Shown here: positions 1-7,377 of the stretch, piece by piece
Layout of the letters: each line of letters starts with the position of its first letter
Position numbering within the stretch: position 1 is the first letter of the stretch
DNA from: a virus
DNA length: 26,639 nucleotides
Direction: 5' to 3' (one strand)
IMG/VR virus record: IMGVR_UViG_3300036407_000016
Span: 1-26,639 of that record
Made by a program: the position numbers and the translations under genes
Notes under the pieces: model-generated
Seen by the model: the letters and a program-made list of their open reading frames with translations, nothing else
What the model was told of the DNA's origin: nothing
Databases searched by the model: none

Positions 1-411
1 GACATAGAACTCGAGCGGCACGTTTTCATCGTAGAGGTAGTGCTTGGCTTCCTTGGTGAAGCGGGTCTGCGTGGGATCGTGCCAGTAGGGCTCGATCGTG
101 TCGAGAATCCCGCGCTCAATCAGGCGAACGGGCCGGCCGCCAACACGAACCGGCGTTGCCTTGCTCAAATTGCGGGTGATGCCTAGCAGCTGCAGCGCCA
201 ACGGGGTTCCTTCGACCTGGTCGATGCGCTGGTGGGTGCCCTCAATCAGGGTCAGCACGCGCGATTCCGAGCAGGCGGAAGGCTTGGCAAGCACCGTCGC
301 CTTGACGGCATCATTGAGCCAGCCGCACAGCTCGGGGAGCGTCCAGCGCGTGAAACCTTCATCCATGAGCTGGATGCCGGCTCGGAGAAGGATGGAAGCG
401 CCGGACACCAT
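1..411 (-). CDS. Phage tail/head adaptor protein (DUF6682-like), truncated by window edge
   Basis: The coding region starts at an ATG at 411 and runs off the left edge, so only the first 137 residues are visible. The N-terminus reads as a helical module with pattern ILLRAGIQLMDE and then RWTLPELCGWLNDA. Later come a conserved ITRNL, a polar loop and a PYWH segment before LYDENVP. This order matches the phage adaptor family (DUF6682, gp6-like) usually found just downstream of N4-gp56 capsid genes, which would join the portal ring to the tail. It is seven bases downstream of the coiled-coil/HhH gene in the same operon. The C-terminal part and stop codon are not seen. The family call rests on remembered pattern similarity. 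Confidence 0.7.
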   Translation of the reverse strand, partial: MVSGASILLRAGIQLMDEGFTRWTLPELCGWLNDAVKATVLAKPSACSESRVLTLIEGTHQRIDQVEGTPLALQLLGITRNLSKATPVRVGGRPVRLIERGILDTIEPYWHDPTQTRFTKEAKHYLYDENVPLEFYV

Positions 412-417
412 TGCTGG

Positions 418-1233
418 TTACTCGGCTTTTGGCGGGTTGGCAGCCAGTGCGGCTTCCTTATCCGCTTGCAGCTGCTTGGCCTGGCCGACCCAGTCAGAGC
501 GCTTGATGCCGCCCGATGCGCGCAGCAGTTTGTCCATTTCAGCGATCTTGGCATCGTCCCAAGCTGCAATCTGGGCAAAGGTGGTGACGCCCAGATCATG
601 GAGCTTTGGCACGGTAGCTTCGCCGATACCGGAAATGTCGATCAGCGGATCTGCGGCAGCCAGTGCGGCTGCGGCTGCAGCATCTTTGGCTGCCTGCTCA
701 GCGGCGATGCGCTCACCCGCGAGGCGTTCGGCTTCGGCGGAGATCCGCTCGGCTTCCTGCCGTTCGTGCTCAAGCCGGATAGCCTCGTCGGCCGCGGCGC
801 GTTCCTGCGCAAGGCGGTCCTTTTCGGCGCGTGCGGTGGCAAGGGATGCCGTAGCGGCGTCAACTACAGCCTGCAGTCGGGCTTCGCGATCGGCGACTGG
901 CAGGGCGTTCCAGTCGGCTAGCGTCAGGCCGCTTTCGGTGTGCGCCCGCACGACGATCTCGCCAAGGGTGGCGCTGTGTTCGTCGTCGAACTGGACCACG
1001 CTTGGCAGCACGCTTGAGCCAAGCAGAGTTTCCTCGAGCTTGGGGATCACAGCGGCCGGAATGGGAAGGGGTTCAGCAACGATGTAGTGCTGAACGGAGA
1101 GGAAAACCTGCACGTGTACCAGGTTGTGAACCTCGCAGACTGCGCGCCGGTGCTCGTCGTTGGAGAAATTGTAGGTTTGGCCGCCAGCCTGCGTTTCGCG
1201 TGGCCCGAGCAAGCATTGGATCAAGGTCGACAT
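418..1233 (-). CDS. Coiled-coil phage protein with C-terminal helix-hairpin-helix domain
   Basis: This 271-residue protein has three parts. Residues 1-105 form a globular region beginning MSTLIQCLLGPRETQAGG. Residues 108-190 are an Ala/Glu/Arg-rich coiled coil. Residues 195-256 are a helix-hairpin-helix domain with ISGIG, LHDLGVTTFAQIAAW and a final DWVGQAKQL. That last block resembles the HhH domain of COG3743 proteins, also found appended to ribosomal protein L21 and NADH dehydrogenase subunits, where it is predicted to bind DNA. An AAAGG box lies 8 nt before the ATG. Sitting between a decoration-like gene and the adaptor gene, it is probably a virion or head-completion protein. The nucleic-acid-binding role is inferred from the domain only. 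Confidence 0.65.
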   Translation of the reverse strand: MSTLIQCLLGPRETQAGGQTYNFSNDEHRRAVCEVHNLVHVQVFLSVQHYIVAEPLPIPAAVIPKLEETLLGSSVLPSVVQFDDEHSATLGEIVVRAHTESGLTLADWNALPVADREARLQAVVDAATASLATARAEKDRLAQERAAADEAIRLEHERQEAERISAEAERLAGERIAAEQAAKDAAAAAALAAADPLIDISGIGEATVPKLHDLGVTTFAQIAAWDDAKIAEMDKLLRASGGIKRSDWVGQAKQLQADKEAALAANPPKAE

Positions 1234-1260
1234 TGGCTAAGCCTTTCGTTGAATGAGAAA

Positions 1261-1296
1261 GGGCGAGACAGGTGAGGGATTGTACCTGTCTCGCCC
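1261..1296 (-). terminator. Strong 13-bp hairpin between decoration-like and HhH genes
   Basis: A perfect 13-bp inverted repeat (1261-1273 with 1284-1296, 10-nt loop) occupies the only sizeable gap in this part of the late operon. Read leftward it is followed by TTTCTCATT, a weak U-rich tract. It could be a partial terminator that lowers expression of distal genes relative to capsid, or an RNA processing or stability element protecting the capsid message. Confidence 0.5.
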
Positions 1297-1359
1297 TCAT
1301 GGCCCTGCGCAGAGGGAGGAGGAAACTGCGCCTGACCCTGCTACGGGACCGGGTGCCGC

Positions 1360-1818
1360 TTAGCCGGCCACGTAATAGACGATGAGGTCGACCACGCCCG
1401 CTGCCGGAGTAGTCGGAGCAGTTGCGATCTTGACGCCAATGGAGCGGTGGGTGTTGGCTGCGCCGATGCGGAACGCTTCTTTCTTGGAAGCGCGAACCGA
1501 ACCGCCAGTCTGACCGATGTTGCTGCCAGCGATGATCTCGTTGCCGCAGGTGCGGGCCTGATCGTTGCTGCCGAAGACACCGGACATGATGCCGACATCG
1601 AGAACCAGTGCAGTGCCGGTGTCGAGATCGTCCGTCACCAAGGTAACATCGACGGGCACAAGGCCATTAGGAAGCGGGGCGATCTCAAGAATGTTGTTCA
1701 GCACCAGCATGGCAGCGGTAACGGCCATGGAGTAGCGCTTGGCGACAACGATGCCGGCCTGCGGTGGGTAGGGAATGCTGTCGATGCCCTTGGCAACGTT
1801 GCTCTGAATGTGGGTCAT
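1360..1818 (-). CDS. Probable head decoration / capsid-associated protein
   Basis: This 152-residue protein starts at an ATG preceded by GGAG at a spacing of 8 nt. It has no recognised catalytic motif. The predicted texture is beta-rich, with VPVDVTLVTDDLDTGTALVLDVGI in the middle and a hydrophobic end (VVDLIVYYVAG). Small proteins with a 'TDDLDTG ... DVGI ... TAPTT ... VYY' layout commonly follow N4-gp56 capsid genes and are thought to be decoration or head-fibre-like virion proteins. It lies 66 bp downstream of the capsid gene, and a strong hairpin follows its stop codon, which suggests it is co-expressed at a high level with the capsid. The specific role is inferred from position. Confidence 0.6.
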   Translation of the reverse strand: MTHIQSNVAKGIDSIPYPPQAGIVVAKRYSMAVTAAMLVLNNILEIAPLPNGLVPVDVTLVTDDLDTGTALVLDVGIMSGVFGSNDQARTCGNEIIAGSNIGQTGGSVRASKKEAFRIGAANTHRSIGVKIATAPTTPAAGVVDLIVYYVAG

Positions 1819-1884
1819 AATGGGAACTCCGGTTTGACCAAGCAGTGGAAGCCCGCACCATGGCGCGGGCTAGGAGGGGTGGCC

Positions 1885-3003
1885 TTACGCGGCGTTCGGA
1901 TCCTTGGCCGCAGTGTCGATCGAGAGGACACCGAAGTCAGAGGGCGAGCCGTTGGGAGGGGTGAAGCGGGTTTTCTTGACGCCGCAGATGACGCCCGACG
2001 CAACCACCTGCTCATTGCCGTGGTCGGTGGTTTCTTCGGTCCACTCAAAGCGGAGGCCGCTCGAGGAACCATAAGCAACCACACCAGCCTGGCGGCCGAG
2101 CAGCAGGGCGCGACCAGCGAGAACAGCGCCAGCGCCGTAGTCGTTGAAGCGGATGCCGCTCTGGTGGGAGTGCAGCACGACGCTGTTGATCATGCCCAGA
2201 CCGCCCTTGAAGATCGGGTTAGCCTTGCCTTCGGCGGCCGCTGCGGCCTTCTGGATGTCGAGCCAGCCATTACCACCTGCGTCCTGACGCAGATCGTAAG
2301 CCTGGAACTCGTTCATCAGACAGACGTAGTGGGCTTCGCCGTTGATGTTGACGGGGAGCATGTTCGACTTGTCGGGAGCGGTCGAACGCATGGTCTTGGC
2401 CTTGAGCTCAGCGCGCTCAACGGTCGTTTTGCTCATCTTGTCGTTGACGGTTAGCGAGCCCTTGGAGGTGGCCGCGCCGGCATAGATCAAGTGGCCTGCG
2501 TCTGGGGCTTCGATCGGGTTCTCGGCATGGCCGACCCAAGCGGTATCTTCGGTGAAGTCCTCGTTGATGCCGCGACCACCGGAGAGGTAGATGAAGTTCA
2601 TTTCGTCGACGAACTTCGCCCAGTATTCGGACAGGCGATCTTTACCAACCTTGCGCAGATCGTGGACCGTGCGCTTGCGGCTCATCTTGCCGCCGACGCT
2701 GACGCCGTGGCGCATCTGGTCGATCTTGATCTGGTCGGTGGCGAATTTCAGCCCTTCTTCCTTACCCTGCAGGCGATTGTCGCCATAGGTGGGCTTGGTC
2801 TTGAGCTGGACGCTCAGATCGAAGGTGATGGTGTCGCCGGCGTCCTGTTCCAGGTCGGTGAGACGCTGGATGACGTGGTTGTCGCTTTCGCCCACAAACT
2901 TGCGGTCGAAGTAGGACTTCTTCTGGGTTTCAATGAATAGACCAGCAGCCCATTTCTTGGCCGCTTTCGGGTCGCCGAACGATACTTGTGTGGGAGTGGT
3001 CAT
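1885..3003 (-). CDS. Major capsid protein, N4-gp56 family
   Basis: This 372-residue protein forms the icosahedral shell. It shows hallmarks of the N4-gp56/Phage_capsid_3 family. Near the N-terminus is ETQKKSYFDRKFVGESDN, followed by an acidic region with GDTITFDLSVQLKTKP, then LKFATDQIKIDQMRHGVSVGGKMSRKRT around residues 85-110. After that comes WAKFVDEMNFIYLSGGRG, and later segments contain MNEFQAYDLRQD and GLGMINSVVLH. The length fits the family. An AGGAG lies about 10 nt before the ATG. It sits downstream of scaffold and portal, as expected, but is separated from the scaffold by the large hydrolase gene and a counter-oriented secreted-protein gene. Identification is firm at family level. 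Confidence 0.92.
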   Translation of the reverse strand: MTTPTQVSFGDPKAAKKWAAGLFIETQKKSYFDRKFVGESDNHVIQRLTDLEQDAGDTITFDLSVQLKTKPTYGDNRLQGKEEGLKFATDQIKIDQMRHGVSVGGKMSRKRTVHDLRKVGKDRLSEYWAKFVDEMNFIYLSGGRGINEDFTEDTAWVGHAENPIEAPDAGHLIYAGAATSKGSLTVNDKMSKTTVERAELKAKTMRSTAPDKSNMLPVNINGEAHYVCLMNEFQAYDLRQDAGGNGWLDIQKAAAAAEGKANPIFKGGLGMINSVVLHSHQSGIRFNDYGAGAVLAGRALLLGRQAGVVAYGSSSGLRFEWTEETTDHGNEQVVASGVICGVKKTRFTPPNGSPSDFGVLSIDTAAKDPNAA

Positions 3004-3054
3004 GACCGTGGATCTCCTGGTGAAAGAGATGCACGTTCATGCGCATTGGCCTTA

Positions 3055-3083
3055 CTCATAGGCGAAAACCGGCAGTCGCGCAA
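3055..3083 (-). promoter_or_regulatory. Candidate promoter for the capsid gene
   Basis: On the minus strand, TTGCGC (3083-3078) and TATGAG (3060-3055) are separated by exactly 17 nt and lie about 50 nt before the capsid start. The -35 resembles the TTGCGA and TTGCGG boxes proposed in the switch region. An extra capsid promoter would make sense, but this is a motif match only. Confidence 0.3.
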
Positions 3084-3119
3084 CGGCCATGCCGATACGG
3101 TCATCGACTCGCGTTCAGC

Positions 3120-6100
3120 CTATTCGACCAGCGACCGAGCCTCGGTGTTCCGCGGGTCATAAGAACCCCCACCGCCGAAGCCAGCGCCTGGCGCCAGCGA
3201 TTTAGTTCCATCGGCGTTGATTTGCATGCCTTGCTGCGCCGCACGCCGTTCCTGGGTGATGGAGTTCATTACCCCATTGAAGCCTTGGATCATGTCGCCG
3301 CCGTTCGCCGCTTTGCCCAGATAAGTGCCCACAGGGGGCCGCGAACTCGACCCTGAACCTGATCCTGAGCCTGAACCTGAGCCGCCGGCGTTTAGCCCAA
3401 GAGCCTGTTGAACGCCCTTCATGATATTGCTGCCGAATCCACCCTCGGGAAGCCCCAAAGCACCACGAAGTGACCCGCCAAGGCCATCAACAGGCAGCCC
3501 GGCGGCAACACGGACTCGCTCGATGAGGTTTTCGGGCTTCCTGTCGTCTGCTGGTTTGGGCTGGCCCGGTTTAGCGTCTGCGGGCTTGCCCGCTCCTGCA
3601 ACCTTGATCGGTTTAGCATCTGCGGGTTTGGCCGGCGCCTCTGCGGGCTTAACTGGCGGCTTCTGCGCTTCCACCCAAGCTGGGTTCAGCACCGTTTTCG
3701 TGACGGTAGTATGCCCGTTTGCAGCAGCCTTGGCGTCGGCGATCTTGCCAGCAGCAATGGCGCCCTTTTCAGCCTGCGCTTTGGCATCGCGGGAGGCGAA
3801 ATGCTGCATTTCTCCAAGCGGCACCTTCTCATTGAGCTTGAACGCTTCAGACGGCGGCCGGGGCTTGCGCTCGGTGGTCGTGATGTACTTTGGCACCTCG
3901 GCTGCAGACTTTGCGCCGGCAGCCCGCACCTTGTCCGACGCCGAGGGTGCTTGTGGCTTTGGCGGGGCCTGCCCGAGCGTTGCCATGGGCGGTGTCTTGT
4001 TAGGATATTGACCATTGACGGGCTCGGCCTGGCTGGGGGTCAACCCTAGCGCCGCGGGCCTCGTCGACGCTGGCTTTGTGGCCGTGTTCGGGGGCTTGGT
4101 CCCGCCGGTCTTGGCCTGCTCAATGAGCGCGTCCGCTATCGAAGGACGAGCGCCCGGTGCCATCGGCACAGCAGCAGCCGGCGCCCCAGCGGTACGAAGC
4201 ACGCCGGGCTTGGAAGAGCTTTGCCCGGTGTCCTCGCGAGTAGGATTGGATGTCACTGGCTTGGTGGAAGTCTTGGTAGCTGCGGGCGGCTTGGCGACCG
4301 GGCGCGGTGCGGCGGCGGGCGCAGGCTGTGGCACTGGGGCAGCAGCAGGCTTCCCGCTCACTTGAGGTTGCACACCGCCCTGCTTGCCGCCTTCCCGCCA
4401 AGCGGCATTACCTCCCTTGAGTTCCCACGCGTCAGCACCCCAACCTACAGCGTCCATGCCGCCTGTCGTGGCGCTGGCCGTTTTTGGCGCAGCGGGTTTA
4501 TTCGTCGACGCCGGGGCGATCGGTCGCTCCATCGGCAGACGGTCCTGCCCAGTATCGGCTTTTGTCGGCTTGTTTGTCACAGGACGAGGAGCCACGATCG
4601 TGGTGCTTGGTTTCGTGCTTGAGCCTTTGCCACCGGGTTGCGCCTGGCTGGGTGTAAGGGGCTGACGCGGTGCTGGTGCAGCACTGCGGGCATCGGCGCT
4701 GGCGGGCTTAGCCGGTGCCGCCTTTGTGCTTAGTGGCTGTGTCGGGAGCGCGCCGATTTCCTTGTAAGAAGGCTTGTTGCCATAGAGCGCAATCTCCGCG
4801 ATGTCAGTGATGCCGCTAGCGCTGCGGTTCAAATGCGGGGTGACTTCATTGCGCTCGAGCAGAGCGAGATCCGCGCCGCCTGGTTGTTTCGTGCCTTCAT
4901 TGGTCCGGATCTTGGTCGCGGATCCGCGCGCTTGCCCAGCATAACTCTGTGCCGCGGCAAGTTCCTCACGACGGATAGCACCGAGATCAGTGGGCGTGCC
5001 GCGCTCTTCCCCTGCGTAACTGGGATCGGCTGCAAGGCTAGCCCGTCGCACCGCCTCTATGTCGGTAGCGCTGCCTCGCTCCTGCCCAGCATAGGTGTTG
5101 CCCGGTACGGCCGCTGGCTTTTTATCCGCCGAGGGTCGGGTGCCATCTTGGGCCGCAAACCCGCCATTCGTACCAGGAGCAGGCTTGGAGAGGGTTTTTA
5201 TGCCACTGGCAAGGCGCTGCATTTCAAGCGCGTCCGGCATGGCGCCCACGTCATCTTGCCGAATGATGCCCGTCGGTCCAATCGTCGGCAACAGGCGCTG
5301 CTTGCCGGGGTCCGACGGGGATAACCCCAAGGGAATTGCTGAGCCATTGCGGGCCGCAATCATCTTGTCAGATGGCGTGGCCGGGCGTGGCTGGTCGAAC
5401 ATCTTGTTGATGGCGTAGGCGGTGCGCTTGCCTCGGATGCTGTCCGGCATGTCCACCGGACCCTTGATGTCCAGCATGTCGTTGATGCGCGCGACCATGC
5501 CCTTTTCGCGAGCGCGAGGGCGGGGCGGCATTGCGTCAAGCATAGCCTCGACGCGCCGAGCCATCTGCCGACCGGGACCGTTCAGATCCACGATCGTCAT
5601 AACTTCCGGAATCTCGCCGGGTGGAAGCTTCACGCCATCTGGCGCGTACATATCGCCTTCCACCACCGCTTCGATCGGGCGGCCACCTTCCGCAGTTCCG
5701 TGGTTGTGGACGCCAGTGCCGCCGCCAAAGGCAGGACCATCAAGGTTCTCTAGCCAGCCCTGGCCTTCGCTGTAACCTATGTTGGCGTAGTTTAAGTGCC
5801 CACCGACCGAGCTCGGCTGCCCTGCAATACGATTGTTGACCCAGCCATTGACGATACTAGGCAGCCCCTCGGGTACGACCGTGTTTGGCACGTTGTCGAT
5901 GCTGCCCCAAACCTTGTAGTCGCGCGGCGGGCCATTGATCGCACTGAACTGGCCGTACTGATCCAGAACCTCTTTAACCGTGTCAGGGTATTGCGGTGAG
6001 GCAACCCGGTTGAGGATGGTATCAATGATGCCGGCGGCTTGGCTGGCGTACTGCTGGGGATCGGTCTGAGCTAACCTGTGGTCAACTTCGGTCGCAACCG

Positions 6101-6146
6101 CGCGCGTGATCTGGTCGCGATCTTCCCAGGTGAGTGTGACTGCCAT
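3120..6146 (-). CDS. Large SleB-type cell wall hydrolase with long disordered Pro/Ala/Lys-rich tail
   Basis: This is a 1008-residue protein. Residues 8-160 resemble the SleB/CwlJ hydrolase family (Hydrolase_2): VATEV with a candidate catalytic Glu20, TILNRV (44-48), GQFSAI (65-70), GGHLNYAN with His117, and GGGTGVHNHGT (141-151). These enzymes act on peptidoglycan. From about residue 330 the protein is low complexity and rich in Pro, Ala, Lys and Thr. It holds three 25-residue repeats beginning at Tyr352, Tyr377 and Tyr402, and near the C-terminus a Gly-Ser run and a Gly-rich segment. No signal peptide is visible. Its place beside the capsid gene suggests a virion-associated enzyme delivered at infection, though an endolysin role with the nearby holin-like protein is possible. 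AGGG lies 7 nt before the ATG. Confidence 0.65.
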   Translation of the reverse strand: MAVTLTWEDRDQITRAVATEVDHRLAQTDPQQYASQAAGIIDTILNRVASPQYPDTVKEVLDQYGQFSAINGPPRDYKVWGSIDNVPNTVVPEGLPSIVNGWVNNRIAGQPSSVGGHLNYANIGYSEGQGWLENLDGPAFGGGTGVHNHGTAEGGRPIEAVVEGDMYAPDGVKLPPGEIPEVMTIVDLNGPGRQMARRVEAMLDAMPPRPRAREKGMVARINDMLDIKGPVDMPDSIRGKRTAYAINKMFDQPRPATPSDKMIAARNGSAIPLGLSPSDPGKQRLLPTIGPTGIIRQDDVGAMPDALEMQRLASGIKTLSKPAPGTNGGFAAQDGTRPSADKKPAAVPGNTYAGQERGSATDIEAVRRASLAADPSYAGEERGTPTDLGAIRREELAAAQSYAGQARGSATKIRTNEGTKQPGGADLALLERNEVTPHLNRSASGITDIAEIALYGNKPSYKEIGALPTQPLSTKAAPAKPASADARSAAPAPRQPLTPSQAQPGGKGSSTKPSTTIVAPRPVTNKPTKADTGQDRLPMERPIAPASTNKPAAPKTASATTGGMDAVGWGADAWELKGGNAAWREGGKQGGVQPQVSGKPAAAPVPQPAPAAAPRPVAKPPAATKTSTKPVTSNPTREDTGQSSSKPGVLRTAGAPAAAVPMAPGARPSIADALIEQAKTGGTKPPNTATKPASTRPAALGLTPSQAEPVNGQYPNKTPPMATLGQAPPKPQAPSASDKVRAAGAKSAAEVPKYITTTERKPRPPSEAFKLNEKVPLGEMQHFASRDAKAQAEKGAIAAGKIADAKAAANGHTTVTKTVLNPAWVEAQKPPVKPAEAPAKPADAKPIKVAGAGKPADAKPGQPKPADDRKPENLIERVRVAAGLPVDGLGGSLRGALGLPEGGFGSNIMKGVQQALGLNAGGSGSGSGSGSGSSSRPPVGTYLGKAANGGDMIQGFNGVMNSITQERRAAQQGMQINADGTKSLAPGAGFGGGGSYDPRNTEARSLVE
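3349..3384. repeat. Hexanucleotide-type repeat coding for Gly-Ser run
   Basis: Within the hydrolase gene the plus strand shows repeated CCTGAA/CCTGAG/CCTGAT units that encode alternating Gly and Ser. This is a likely slippage-prone linker between the Ala/Gly-rich region and the last 80 residues. Confidence 0.7.
4869..5093 (-). repeat. Three 25-codon repeats inside the hydrolase gene
   Basis: Three consecutive 75-nt units encode residues 352-376, 377-401 and 402-426. Each opens YAG(Q/E)xRG followed by a Thr-Asp/Lys hydrophobic step and, in the first two, a RR..LAA end. The exact 75-nt period was checked by the spacing of the Tyr codons (5093, 5018, 4943). The DNA copies have diverged, so this is old duplication within a disordered region. 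Confidence 0.8.
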
Positions 6147-6150
6147 GGTT

Positions 6151-6169
6151 GTGCCCTTGAGAGGGGCAC
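6151..6169 (-). promoter_or_regulatory. Hairpin sequestering the ribosome site of the hydrolase gene
   Basis: GTGCCC (6151-6156) pairs with GGGCAC (6164-6169) around a 7-nt loop. In the minus-strand mRNA the AGGG Shine-Dalgarno of the 3120-6146 gene lies in the 3' arm, 7 nt before its ATG. The hairpin would reduce initiation unless opened. Confidence 0.45.
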
Positions 6170-6211
6170 CTTCATGCGCCGAGTGCGTTCTTATACGGCC
6201 AGACGAGGCAA

Positions 6212-6240
6212 TTGGCGAGAGCCACGCCTTGCGCTAGGGT
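6212..6240 (+). promoter_or_regulatory. Candidate promoter of the secreted-protein gene
   Basis: TTGGCG (6212-6217) and TAGGGT (6235-6240) are 17 nt apart and point to the plus-strand gene starting at 6262, with GGAGG just before its ATG. A private promoter is expected because the gene opposes the late operon. The -10 match is weak. Confidence 0.35.
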
Positions 6241-6261
6241 CATCAGCGGAGGATCTCAACC

Positions 6262-6558
6262 ATGCGGTACATCGCGGCTTTAGCCCTTGCCCTGCTTCTC
6301 GCCCAACCAGTCGAGGCTGCCGAGTGCAAATGGATGTCCGAGGATGGCGGGCAGATCTTAGCTGAACCAGGTCAGATCACCGTCATCGACGACGGCGGCG
6401 AGGAACAATGCACACTCAAGGGCAACGGGCCTGGCAATCCGATCATGACTGCGATCTGCGGCGATCGGGACTGGGCGTTCTTCACGATCAAATCCGAGCC
6501 GGGTAGCGACTTCGACATCCTGATTTTCAAGAACACGGCCTGGTACGAGGGTTGCTAG
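6262..6558 (+). CDS. Small secreted protein, probable moron
   Basis: This 98-residue protein starts at an ATG with GGAGG 8 nt upstream. Residues 1-20 are a classical Sec signal peptide: MRYI, a run of Ala and Leu, and a VEAA cleavage site. The mature part of about 78 residues has four cysteines (22, 50, 66, 98), which could make two disulfides in the periplasm, and a hydrophobic FDILIF strand near the end. No family is recognised. It is the only plus-strand gene embedded in the leftward late operon and has its own possible promoter. That is the usual layout of a moron expressed from the prophage to benefit the lysogen, for example at the cell surface. Function unknown. Confidence 0.75.
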   Translation: MRYIAALALALLLAQPVEAAECKWMSEDGGQILAEPGQITVIDDGGEEQCTLKGNGPGNPIMTAICGDRDWAFFTIKSEPGSDFDILIFKNTAWYEGC

Positions 6559-6717
6559 TTGCGACTCGGCCGGCGCTGGCTATATTCCGCTCATACACCC
6601 CCCATGAAAGCGGCGGCGGGAGTATGGGCCGGGCCGGACGCGGATTTGCGGCGCTAGATACCCGTTGGAGCTAAGGGCTTGTCGGATTGATCCCCGGCAG
6701 GCCCTTTGCTTTGGCCG
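6559..6717. other. Non-coding stretch between convergent genes
   Basis: These 159 bp separate the ends of the secreted-protein gene and the holin-like gene. The stretch is very GC-rich with GGCCGG clusters. I saw no convincing terminator with a T-tract and no supported reading frame. Confidence 0.5.
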
Positions 6718-6924
6718 CTAGGCGTAGATCTTTCTCCACAGCCATGCGCAGCCAGCCACCGCGCCGACGAGCATCGGCAGCCATGGGTCGCCAACTGCCG
6801 GCACCAGTGTCGCCAACATCAGGCCAGCCACAGTGCCAAGGCCGCCGCACAAGATCACCCCAAGCATGACAACCCAAAGGTCATAAACCCGGTCGATCGT
6901 AGCGGAGTGAAGTTCTTTCTTCAT
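6718..6924 (-). CDS. Holin-like membrane protein, two transmembrane helices
   Basis: From the ATG at 6924 this is a 68-residue protein beginning MKKELHSATIDRVYDL. Two hydrophobic segments follow (roughly residues 16-42 and 48-63), split by a short Pro/Asp-containing turn, and it ends with a basic WRKIYA tail. That is the layout of small two-helix holins, which make inner-membrane holes for lysis. The ATG at 6924 has GGAG 11 nt upstream. A second in-frame ATG at 6954 would add ten residues (MRHFAGARDT), so a dual-start holin/antiholin arrangement is conceivable. It lies next to the SleB-type hydrolase, though with the secreted-protein gene between. It could instead be another small membrane protein. 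Confidence 0.5.
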   Translation of the reverse strand: MKKELHSATIDRVYDLWVVMLGVILCGGLGTVAGLMLATLVPAVGDPWLPMLVGAVAGCAWLWRKIYA

Positions 6925-6964
6925 GGTGTCGCGCGCTCCAGCGAAATGTCGCATGCGCTAATTG

Positions 6965-7141
6965 CTAGTTCAGATCGCGCCCAGCAACAAGATTGTCTTT
7001 AGGACATGCTTTATGGGGTTCTGCTGGCTGCAGCGTGAGGCGTGGTGCGCCGTCTCTGCCGTCAACGCGCAGCTGATCGCCAAAAGAGCCACGGGCGACG
7101 AACGCGCGCCGCCAGCGGCCGGATGTGTCCTCAATCTCCAC
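6965..7141 (-). CDS. Small protein of 58 residues between CsrA-like and holin-like genes
   Basis: A reading frame opens at a GTG (7141-7139) that overlaps the TAG stop of the CsrA-like gene by one base, and runs to a TAG at 6965-6967. The product begins with V/M-EIEDTSGRWRRAFVARG and contains LTLQPAEPHK. No clear Shine-Dalgarno is seen, so translation would depend on coupling to the upstream gene. It fills a gap otherwise unusual for this dense operon, and its polar, charged composition looks like protein, but no family is recognised. Confidence 0.5.
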   Translation of the reverse strand: MEIEDTSGRWRRAFVARGSFGDQLRVDGRDGAPRLTLQPAEPHKACPKDNLVAGRDLN

Positions 7142-7359
7142 TATGCCAGAGCTGGCATGGAGCGAGGGGCAGCAATGCCGGGCGGGTGGAACCGCTCAGG
7201 GATGATCCCGGTGGGCACACGCTGGACCCGCATAGCGGGATCCACCGTCGCGATCTTGAGGTTGACGCGGCTGCCGCTCTTGTCGTCGACCTTGATAAAC
7301 GCCAGATCGCCGATCTGGACGCCTTCGCCTACTTTCACGCTTACAGACAGGATGCCCAT
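7141..7359 (-). CDS. CsrA-like RNA-binding protein in the head operon
   Basis: This 72-residue protein carries a CsrA-like pattern in order: IL near the start, VGEGVQIGD (10-18), FIKVDD, SGSRVNLKI (28-36) and DPAMRVQR (40-47). In CsrA the equivalent blocks are VGE..MIGD, a central G.(Q)VR(I) strand and a terminal V.R, whose Arg44 contacts RNA; here Arg47 matches. The RNA-contacting Arg pair after the first strand is missing and two extra residues occur there. A Pro-rich tail (48-72) is added. CsrA proteins bind GGA motifs in mRNA leaders to control translation. It starts 18 nt after the scaffold stop with only a weak ribosome site. The homology is inferred by eye and should be confirmed by profile search. 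Confidence 0.5.
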   Translation of the reverse strand: MGILSVSVKVGEGVQIGDLAFIKVDDKSGSRVNLKIATVDPAMRVQRVPTGIIPERFHPPGIAAPRSMPALA

Positions 7360-7377
7360 TCGGGGGTTGGACCTAAG

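Noticed and set aside
98-1087. Long plus-strand open frame of 329 codons
   Set aside because: Antisense to the adaptor and HhH genes; Ser/Ala/Arg-rich translation typical of the opposite strand of high-GC coding DNA.
1447-2454. Plus-strand open frame of 335 codons
   Set aside because: Lies opposite the capsid and decoration genes, with no ribosome site or recognisable motif.
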